From positions 1 to 6,193 of the forward strand of contig SCUP01000039.1 in NCBI GenBank assembly GCA_004297665.1: a stretch of 6,193 nt of DNA, written 5' to 3'. Position 1 is the first letter of the stretch; every line of letters begins with the position of its first letter. The DNA comes from Nitrosarchaeum sp. (lineage in GTDB: Archaea; Thermoproteota; Nitrososphaeria; Nitrososphaerales; Nitrosopumilaceae). Both the position numbers and the translations under genes were made by a program. Positions 1-5,175 of this stretch are shown one piece after another. The notes beneath the pieces are model-generated. The model saw nothing but the letters and a program-made list of their open reading frames with translations. It was not told the origin of the DNA and ran no database searches.

Positions 1-120
1 TCTTCTTCTGAAATCTCCACCTTCTCTTCTAGAATCACTACCCTCTCTTCTTCTGAAATCTCCACCTTCTCTTCTAGAATCACTACCCTCTCTTCTTCTG
101 AAATCTCCACCTTCTCTTCT
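1..120 (-). repeat. 45-bp in-frame tandem repeat in the 3' part of nop5
   Basis: Positions 1-45 and 46-90 are identical 45-bp units, and 91-120 repeats the first 30 bases of the unit exactly before the match breaks down at about 121. Each unit encodes 15 residues, RREGGDFRRREGSDS in protein order, itself built from two related half-units (RREGGDF and RRREGSDS). A more diverged half-unit (RRESGES) precedes the array. The array reaches the left edge, so the copy number is unknown. Exact identity at DNA level suggests recent expansion or homogenisation. Confidence 0.95.
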
Positions 121-1290
121 TCTAGATTCTCCGCTTTCACGTCTGAATATCTCTGGTTTTCTAGTTTCTCTTTCAGTAGGATTTTCGTATTTTTTACTAA
201 TTTCGTTTACTCTAACGTTAAGTTTTTCTAGTAATGTTTTGTTGATGCCTTCACCATACACATCTACTCTTGCAGCTATGACTGCCTTTGCAGCAATTGC
301 CCTTGCAATTTTTCCTCTCTGCCATCTAGGAGCGGCGTGAACCATTGCATGCTGAAACAATAACCCATGTTTTGGTGGTTGAGCACCTGTCTTCAATGAT
401 CTAAATAGTGCTTTTTCTGCACCTATTACTTGAATGGTGCTTGCTGGCATTGATGCTAATTTTTTTAGACTTCCAGCTCTTCCTAATATTCTTGCACCTA
501 CTGCAGCTCCAAGTATAGCTGCAAGATTTGGTGCAATAGTTTGCATTTCCGATTCAACATGTTCTTCTAATTTTTTTCGTAAATCATGAAAGTCTAGAAT
601 TTGTTTTGCAATGGATTGTACAATCGATAAATTAACATCTGAAATATCCCCCCCTCTACTTTTTGATGCAAGCAAAGAAATCATTTCTGCTTTTGAATCC
701 GGAAATCCGGCTTCTTCATACACTTCTTTTGTTAATGATTCTCTTTTTCCAGCCAAAACAATTTGTGCATAACCATTAATGCTATCTATTATGTTGTCTA
801 ATTCTGGGAAATGTAAGCCATACCATTCTCGTAATCTTGAGCTAAGTCCATTGGCAATTTTGTCAATCTCATCCAATGAATTTATTGCTTGAATAATATG
901 AAGATCTGGACTCTCTGAAACTTCTGTTACTTTTGATGATGATAATCCCATTGCAAATTCTCTTAATTTAGATAATGCATTAGGTATGTTTTCTGCAAAT
1001 CCCGAATCCACAATTATTTGAGGCTTTGTTGTTTGGATTTTTTCTAATTCTGCTTCTTCCATCATTTGTGCATCTATGGAATTTTTTTTCAATAATGTCA
1101 TCAATGATTCATCACTGACTGTGACTCCTCTTTGAAGTGGACTCAGATAATCTACAAGTTCATTTAATCTTGATTCCTTTTTTTTCACAGAAAGATAATC
1201 TCTAACTGAGTCTTTGAAAGGAAATGCTTTTTCCATCTTTTCATCTTTGAAAACTGCGATTCCCAATTCTGTCAAGATTACAGAATACAT
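1..1290 (-). CDS. nop5: Nop5 (Nop56/58 family), C/D-box sRNP core protein, partial at C-terminus
   Basis: In archaea Nop5 bridges L7Ae-bound C/D guide RNA and the methyltransferase fibrillarin, directing 2'-O-methylation of rRNA and tRNA. Reading down from ATG at 1290 gives 430 uninterrupted codons to the left edge, with no stop. An N-terminal fibrillarin-binding region (about 1-110) is followed by a helical segment and the Nop domain, recognised by the stretch ARILGRAGSLKKLASMPAST (267-286), then GAEKALFR (290-297) and PPKHGLLFQ (305-313). From about residue 372 the protein becomes a charged tail rich in Arg, Glu, Gly, Asp and Ser with a 15-residue repeat, still open at the edge. Other Nop56/58 proteins also carry charged tails, classically Lys/Glu/Asp-rich; this one uses Arg. 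The start is supported by a TATA-like box centred 26-27 bp upstream and by the family-like opening MYSVILTELGIAVF. Fibrillarin often lies next to nop5 in archaea, but the downstream side is outside the window. Identity is very secure; the true C-terminus is unknown. Confidence 0.96.
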   Translation of the reverse strand, partial: MYSVILTELGIAVFKDEKMEKAFPFKDSVRDYLSVKKKESRLNELVDYLSPLQRGVTVSDESLMTLLKKNSIDAQMMEEAELEKIQTTKPQIIVDSGFAENIPNALSKLREFAMGLSSSKVTEVSESPDLHIIQAINSLDEIDKIANGLSSRLREWYGLHFPELDNIIDSINGYAQIVLAGKRESLTKEVYEEAGFPDSKAEMISLLASKSRGGDISDVNLSIVQSIAKQILDFHDLRKKLEEHVESEMQTIAPNLAAILGAAVGARILGRAGSLKKLASMPASTIQVIGAEKALFRSLKTGAQPPKHGLLFQHAMVHAAPRWQRGKIARAIAAKAVIAARVDVYGEGINKTLLEKLNVRVNEISKKYENPTERETRKPEIFRRESGESRRREGGDFRRREGSDSRREGGDFRRREGSDSRREGGDFRRR

Positions 1291-1310
1291 GACTTGCTAA
1301 TTCTAGGTCT

Positions 1311-1322
1311 CCTTTTAAAAAG
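1311..1322 (-). promoter_or_regulatory. TATA box for nop5
   Basis: On the minus strand the site reads CTTTTTAAAAGG. The A/T core (1313-1320) is centred 26-27 bp upstream of the nop5 ATG at 1290, the usual distance from an archaeal TATA box to the transcription start. The mRNA would therefore start at or next to the ATG, that is, be leaderless. No Shine-Dalgarno sequence is needed or obvious. Confidence 0.6.
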
Positions 1323-1346
1323 GTACTAGAAACCTTGTGAGTCAAC

Positions 1347-1354
1347 TATTATAT
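1347..1354 (+). promoter_or_regulatory. Probable TATA box for pyrDK
   Basis: TATTATAT is centred about 28 bp upstream of the GTG at 1379, which fits leaderless initiation there. The only other A/T core in this gap, at 1313-1320, is centred about 21 bp before the alternative GTG at 1337, which would put that codon upstream of the expected transcript start. The site lies within the longer open frame, so this call and the pyrD start call depend on each other. Confidence 0.45.
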
Positions 1355-1378
1355 TCGAAACTACGTATATCATTCAAA

Positions 1379-2290
1379 GTGGAACCCAGCCTGGTTACTT
1401 CTATAGGAAAAATTCAACTAGAAAGACCTGTCATGCTGGCCTCTGGCATATTGGGTATTTCCTTAGATGTCTTTAATCGACTTTATCGCTCAGGCGCAGG
1501 TGCTGTTGTTAGTAAATCTCTTAGCACGGAACCGTGGGATGGATATCCAAACCCTACTATTTTTAGTGTAAATGGTGGTGGATGGATTAATGCAGTTGGA
1601 TTGTCAAATCCTGGTGCTCCAAATTTTGCAAAAATGATAGAATCTAACAAAGATGTTCCGATAATTATTAGTTTGGTAGGCTCTATTCCTGAAGACTTTG
1701 AAATGATGGTTAAGCAATTTAAAAACTGTAAAGTTACTGCGTATGAATTGAATTTGTCATGTCCACATGTTGCTAAAGTAGGACTAGAAGTAGGAGATGA
1801 TCCCGAGCTAGTCAAGAAAATTGTTAGTACCATGAAAAATTCTACCCACGTGCCAGTTATAGCTAAAGTAGGGTTGGGAACAACTTACTATCTTAACACT
1901 GTAAATGCTGCAATTGATTCTGGAATCGATGCAATCACTGCAATCAATACAATTAGAGCGATGGCAATTGACGTTGAAACTCAAAGACCTATCTTAAGTA
2001 ATAAATTCGGTGGATTATCCGGTACTCCGATTAAACCCATTGCATTGCGATGTGTTTATGAAATTTCTTCTAAATACAACATTCCTATAATTGGATGTGG
2101 TGGAATATCTACATGGGAAGATGCTGTAGAATTTATTTTGGCAGGTTCTTCTGCAATTCAATTAGGAAGTGCAATTGGTGATAATTGGCTGCATGTTTTT
2201 AATGATATTAATCAAGGAATCCTTCAATACATGAAAAGAAAAGGTTATTCAAAAATAGATGAGATGATAGGTCTTGCAAAGAAATCATAA
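1379..2290 (+). CDS. pyrD: Dihydroorotate dehydrogenase, catalytic subunit (class 1B)
   Basis: This FMN enzyme oxidises dihydroorotate to orotate, the fourth step of UMP synthesis, in the cytoplasm; class 1B works with PyrK and NAD+. Taken from GTG at 1379 it has 303 residues, normal for the class. The TIM-barrel motifs run in order: PVMLASGILG (17-26), the FMN-site segment AVVSKS (42-47), NAVGLSNPG (71-79), ELNLSCPH (123-130) with the active-site Cys128 that marks class 1B, NTIRAMAID (190-198), GGLSG (211-215) and the phosphate-binding IIGCGGIST (237-245). The open frame continues upstream to GTG 1337 (317 residues), but family members usually have only about 10 residues before the G-x-x-L-x-x-P-V-M-L-A-S-G stretch, and the TATA position also favours 1379. 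Its last 17 bases overlap pyrK, indicating co-transcription. Function is secure; the start is less so. Confidence 0.95.
   Translation: MEPSLVTSIGKIQLERPVMLASGILGISLDVFNRLYRSGAGAVVSKSLSTEPWDGYPNPTIFSVNGGGWINAVGLSNPGAPNFAKMIESNKDVPIIISLVGSIPEDFEMMVKQFKNCKVTAYELNLSCPHVAKVGLEVGDDPELVKKIVSTMKNSTHVPVIAKVGLGTTYYLNTVNAAIDSGIDAITAINTIRAMAIDVETQRPILSNKFGGLSGTPIKPIALRCVYEISSKYNIPIIGCGGISTWEDAVEFILAGSSAIQLGSAIGDNWLHVFNDINQGILQYMKRKGYSKIDEMIGLAKKS
2261..2268 (+). promoter_or_regulatory. Possible Shine-Dalgarno site for pyrK
   Basis: GAGATGAT matches 7 of 8 bases of GAGGTGAT, the complement of the archaeal 16S rRNA 3' end, and ends 5 bases before the TTG at 2274. As an internal cistron pyrK cannot be leaderless, so a ribosome site inside the end of pyrD is expected. 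These bases also encode pyrD residues, so chance cannot be excluded. Confidence 0.35.
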
Positions 2291-3086
2291 TCATACAAAA
2301 ATCTGTATAATTGAAAAAGTAATTGATGAAACCCCTACTGTTAGAACTTTGGTTTTCTCTGATGATGTAATGTCTGCTGTTCTCCCAGGTCAATTTGCAA
2401 TGGTTTGGATTCCTGGAATTAATGAATTGCCAATGAGTGTGATGATTTCTCAAGAATCTGGCAAAGCTGCTTTTACAGTACGAAGACACGGTTCTGCATC
2501 AACTGGATTATTCAATGTTCAAGTAGGTCAACAGATTGGTGTAAGGGGTCCATATGGAAACTCTTTTGATTTAAAACATGGAAAACTCTTGCTTGTTGGT
2601 GGCGGAACTGGTCTTGTACCAATGATGAGATTGTTGACTTTTGTTAGGCCTGATGATAATGTTACAGTTTTAATCGGCGCAAAATCAAAAAATGAAGTTT
2701 TCTTTGAAGATTTGGCAAACACTCTATTGAAAAATAATCCACATCGTGTAATTGTTACCACTGACGACGGAACTTATGGTGAAAAAGGATTTGTTACAAG
2801 CATGGTTGAGAAACTAGTTAATGAAAATCGCTTTGATGGGGTGTATACTTGTGGTCCTGAAATAATGATGTACAAAACTGTACAACTAGCACATTCTAAA
2901 GGATTGTTTGTTCAAGCTAGTCTTGAACGCATGATGAAGTGCGGTGTTGGAATATGTGGAAGTTGCTGTATGGGTGAAGACTTGGTTTGCAAAGATGGTA
3001 CTGTATTTGACGGTGATCATTTACTGTCAAACAAGGAATTTGGTCATTTTCATAGAAATAAGGCTGGAATTTTAGAAAATTATTAG
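2274..3086 (+). CDS. pyrK: Dihydroorotate dehydrogenase electron transfer subunit
   Basis: PyrK carries electrons from the PyrD flavin through a [2Fe-2S] cluster and FAD to NAD+, completing the class 1B enzyme. The 270 residues show a ferredoxin-reductase-like FAD domain (about 8-100, with GQFAMVWIPG at 39-48), an NAD domain with the dinucleotide loop GGGTG (109-113) and YTCGPEIMM (191-199), and a C-terminal cluster site with Cys223, Cys228, Cys231 and Cys239 (C-x4-C-x2-C-x7-C) plus an extra Cys232. The usual flavin-contact motif R-P-x-S reads LPMS (52-55). The start is TTG: an in-frame stop at 2268-2270 excludes any start further upstream, and the next standard starts are well inside the domain. 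The gene overlaps pyrD by 17 bp, and GAGATGAT (2261-2268) is a near match to the archaeal Shine-Dalgarno sequence at a reasonable distance. Co-transcription with pyrD is very likely. Confidence 0.94.
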   Translation: MQRNHNHTKICIIEKVIDETPTVRTLVFSDDVMSAVLPGQFAMVWIPGINELPMSVMISQESGKAAFTVRRHGSASTGLFNVQVGQQIGVRGPYGNSFDLKHGKLLLVGGGTGLVPMMRLLTFVRPDDNVTVLIGAKSKNEVFFEDLANTLLKNNPHRVIVTTDDGTYGEKGFVTSMVEKLVNENRFDGVYTCGPEIMMYKTVQLAHSKGLFVQASLERMMKCGVGICGSCCMGEDLVCKDGTVFDGDHLLSNKEFGHFHRNKAGILENY

Positions 3087-3101
3087 GTTTGACCAGCAAG
3101 G

Positions 3102-3110
3102 TTTAAAATA
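3102..3110 (+). promoter_or_regulatory. TATA box for the radical SAM gene
   Basis: TTTAAAATA lies in the 51-bp gap after pyrK. Its centre is about 32 bp upstream of ATG 3138, predicting a transcript start near 3132 and a leader of only a few bases. The alternative TTG at 3129 would lie upstream of that transcript start. The gap has no strong oligo-T terminator, so read-through from pyrDK remains possible. Confidence 0.5.
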
Positions 3111-3137
3111 AATCATGAAATTATTGCGTTGAAGAGT

Positions 3138-4862
3138 ATGGGTAATCCGAAAATTGTTTTAACTGCCGATCGTACTTTGATGTCTCCGTATCGTGGTTTG
3201 TCATTAGCTACATTTTTTGGATGTGCACCTGCCGTTGATCCTAATCGTGATAAAAGTAGCCTTTTGTATAAAATTCTAGGAAACCAAGTAACTCCAAAGA
3301 TTCTGTTTGATTTTATTTGCAATTACATTCCTCATACTAATGGTGTAGCAAACTATGCTCCATATGGATTACGAAAAGTAGAAGCAGGTTTACTCCGAGA
3401 TGGTTTTAGACGCGAAGATGTTGTGGTTGCACATCCAGATCATATTGAGCAATTTATTGGTCCTGATACTCAAGTTATTGGCACATATGAAATGGACCCA
3501 TTGGGAATGGGACCTGTTACAATGACTTTCACTTATGGTAGAAAACAAACCTCATATGATGAATTCTACAATACAGAGCTACACTACAGAATAAAGGCTG
3601 CAAAACAAAAAACAGGCAGTAAGGCCAAAGTCATTTCTGGCGCTTCTGGAACTTGGCAATACAATTATGATCCAGAAAAAATCGAAGAATTTGGAATCTA
3701 TGCTATTTTGGAAGGAGAACTTGGAGGCATTGCACCTGAAATTGATGGACATGCTGGTAGATTCTTCAATTATTTAATTAACGGCGATTTTGATAACATG
3801 GATCCATTCAGAAAACGTAGTGACTTTAAAGTAAACATAAAAGAATTTGAAAGAAACGGAAAAAAAATTCATGGAAGATTTGTAAATTTCTGGGATAGAC
3901 CAGATCTAGATGAGATTCCTGAAATTGTAGAACCAAGTATGCATGGAATGGTTGAAGTGATGCGTGGTTGTGGAAGAGGTTGTAAATTCTGTGACGTTAC
4001 ATTAAGATCATTAAGATACTATTCTCCAGAAAAAGTCAAACGTGAAATTGAAGTTAACATCAAAAAAGGAGGAGCAAAATCTGCTTGGATACACAGTGAC
4101 GATATTTTTGTCTATGGTATGGATCCTAGAACTGCCAAAGGAATGGAACCAAACCGAGAAGCTCTTGAAGAACTCTTTACTGCTATCATGTCTACTGGTG
4201 TAGGACACACAAATCCAACTCATGGTACTTTGGCAGGCGCAATAGCTGATGAGAAACTTATTCCAAACCTTTCAAAAATTATAAAATCTAGTCCTGATAA
4301 TATGATTGGAATCCAAGCTGGTTTTGAAACCGGAAGTTTAAGATTAATTGGAAAATATGCCGATAGAAAACTTGCTCCATACTCTCCAAGTGAATGGCAT
4401 TGGGTAGTAAAAGAAGGTGTCAAAACTTTGAATGAGGATTATTGGATTCCTGCATTTACTTTGATTATGGGTCTTGATAATGACGAGCAACCAGAAGATT
4501 CTTGGGATACAATTCGTCTAATTACTGAATTAGAACACGAGCAACCTGATTCAATGTTTACTGCTACAGCGCTTACCTTTGTTCCAATTGGATTATTGGA
4601 AAAATCTGATTTCTTTAACATTGGAAATGAAATGACTCCTGCACAACTGGGTGTACTCTATAAAACTTGGCAACATAACTTCAAGTATGGAATTCAGAAA
4701 TTCATGACCAAGACAGGTGCAAAAGGACCACAGAGATATTTCTTTAATGCAATTGCAAGATCTTTGGGTGGTATTCCTTTAGGTGCAATGGAAAGATATG
4801 CACGTCACAAGAGTAAAGAACACGAAAAAGTTATTGAAACTATAAAGATAAAATACTGGTAG
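3138..4862 (+). CDS. B12-binding-like radical SAM protein of unknown substrate
   Basis: Radical SAM enzymes cleave S-adenosylmethionine at a [4Fe-4S] cluster to start radical chemistry. From ATG 3138 the protein has 574 residues. The cluster motif C-x3-C-x2-C is at Cys278, Cys282 and Cys285 within RGCGRGCKFCDV, at the head of a barrel domain; GIQAGFETGS (391-400) matches the conserved E-T-G-S-type barrel segment. The N-terminal half (about 1-215) resembles the cobalamin-binding Rossmann domain of YgiQ/COG1032-like proteins, with ISGASGTWQ (166-174) and ILEGELGG (190-197) in the place of the usual G-E-G-E stretch. I see no D-x-H-x-x-G cobalamin-ligand motif. Only two other cysteines occur (29, 61), so a SPASM-type auxiliary cluster is unlikely. 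An in-frame TTG at 3129 would add three residues, but the TATA position favours 3138. No membrane segment is evident. The superfamily is secure; the reaction cannot be named. A role in modifying lipids, cofactors or RNA is only a guess. Confidence 0.88.
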   Translation: MGNPKIVLTADRTLMSPYRGLSLATFFGCAPAVDPNRDKSSLLYKILGNQVTPKILFDFICNYIPHTNGVANYAPYGLRKVEAGLLRDGFRREDVVVAHPDHIEQFIGPDTQVIGTYEMDPLGMGPVTMTFTYGRKQTSYDEFYNTELHYRIKAAKQKTGSKAKVISGASGTWQYNYDPEKIEEFGIYAILEGELGGIAPEIDGHAGRFFNYLINGDFDNMDPFRKRSDFKVNIKEFERNGKKIHGRFVNFWDRPDLDEIPEIVEPSMHGMVEVMRGCGRGCKFCDVTLRSLRYYSPEKVKREIEVNIKKGGAKSAWIHSDDIFVYGMDPRTAKGMEPNREALEELFTAIMSTGVGHTNPTHGTLAGAIADEKLIPNLSKIIKSSPDNMIGIQAGFETGSLRLIGKYADRKLAPYSPSEWHWVVKEGVKTLNEDYWIPAFTLIMGLDNDEQPEDSWDTIRLITELEHEQPDSMFTATALTFVPIGLLEKSDFFNIGNEMTPAQLGVLYKTWQHNFKYGIQKFMTKTGAKGPQRYFFNAIARSLGGIPLGAMERYARHKSKEHEKVIETIKIKYW

Positions 4863-4871
4863 TCATACAAA

Positions 4872-4882
4872 TACATAAATTT
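4872..4882 (+). promoter_or_regulatory. TATA box for the eS30 gene
   Basis: TACATAAATTT has its A/T core centred 26-28 bp upstream of ATG 4904, predicting a leaderless message. The 41-bp gap also contains a T-rich tract (4887-4898) that could help end transcription of the upstream radical SAM gene; that second role is weakly supported. Confidence 0.5.
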
Positions 4883-4903
4883 ACTATTTTGTCTTTCTAA
4901 ATT

Positions 4904-5086
4904 ATGGCAACTCACGGTTCGCTTACCAAAGCAGGTAAAGTAAGAGGACAGACTCCAAAAGTTGAAGGAAGAAAAATAGTTGGTACAAACTCCAGTCTTA
5001 GAAATAAGAGTAACTTCAAAAAGCGATTTGCCTTGGGAAGATTTCCGGGACAAAACAAACCTGGACAAAGAAGAAAGAGACGTTAG
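4904..5086 (+). CDS. rps30e: 30S ribosomal protein S30e (eS30)
   Basis: eS30 is a small basic protein of the archaeal and eukaryotic small ribosomal subunit. The 60-residue product opens with HGSLTKAGKVRGQTPKV (4-20), which closely matches the HGSL-x-x-AGKVRGQTPKV signature of the eukaryotic FAU-derived protein, and ends in a Lys/Arg-rich tail (GQRRKRR). Eukaryotic eS30 is made as a fusion to the ubiquitin-like FUBI domain; here translation begins directly at the ribosomal part, as in archaea generally. Length is normal for archaeal members. The ATG is supported by the conserved N-terminus and by a TATA box at the leaderless distance. The gene stands between the radical SAM gene and radA, each with its own promoter-like signal, so it may be a single-gene transcript. 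Confidence 0.95.
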   Translation: MATHGSLTKAGKVRGQTPKVEGRKIVGTNSSLRNKSNFKKRFALGRFPGQNKPGQRRKRR

Positions 5087-5109
5087 CTAAAAACTGTTAC
5101 AAAGTTATC

Positions 5110-5126
5110 TTTTTGCGATCATTTTT
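5110..5126 (+). terminator. T-rich terminator candidate after the eS30 gene
   Basis: Two runs of five T (5110-5114 and 5122-5126) lie 24-40 bp after the eS30 stop codon and upstream of the radA TATA box. Archaeal RNA polymerase commonly stops at oligo-T tracts without a hairpin. There is no strong stem before them. Confidence 0.4.
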
Positions 5127-5139
5127 CAAAACAATAACA

Positions 5140-5147
5140 TTATAAAG
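5140..5147 (+). promoter_or_regulatory. TATA box for radA
   Basis: TTATAAAG is centred 26-27 bp upstream of ATG 5170, giving a predicted leaderless radA transcript. It is the clearest TATA box in the window and is followed immediately by nested inverted repeats. Confidence 0.65.
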
Positions 5148-5175
5148 TACTAGTACCGTACCATACGGTATGGTA
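5147..5175 (+). promoter_or_regulatory. Nested inverted repeats over the radA start: possible operator
   Basis: Three perfect inverted repeats overlap here: GTACTAGTAC (5147-5156), TACCGTA-CCA-TACGGTA (5154-5170) and TACCATAC-G-GTATGGTA (5159-5175). They fill the space between the TATA box and the first codons of radA. A protein bound here would block the transcription start, so a repressor operator is a reasonable inference. An RNA role is less likely, because a leaderless message would begin at about 5170 and keep only one arm. Confidence 0.35.

Noticed and set aside
1..120. Direct repeats that might suggest a CRISPR array
   Set aside because: The 45-bp units abut with no unique spacers and are in frame as a coding repeat in nop5.
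699..710. Palindrome CCGGAAATCCGG in nop5 (arms CCGGA/TCCGG)
   Set aside because: It lies in the middle of the coding region and is explained by the codons for A-G-F-P-D; no partner site was seen.
1483..1833. Open frame of 116 codons on the minus strand inside pyrD
   Set aside because: It is antisense to conserved PyrD motifs and its translation shows no recognisable protein features; it is a shadow of the pyrD frame.
3115..3132. Mini-ORF ATG AAA TTA TTG CGT TGA just before the radical SAM gene
   Set aside because: It has five codons and lies upstream of the transcript start predicted from the TATA box at 3102-3110, so it would be transcribed only by read-through; chance is the simplest explanation.
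5087..5169. Possible C/D-box guide RNA in the eS30-radA gap
   Set aside because: No RUGAUGA C box with a matching CUGA D box was found there or in the other intergenic gaps.
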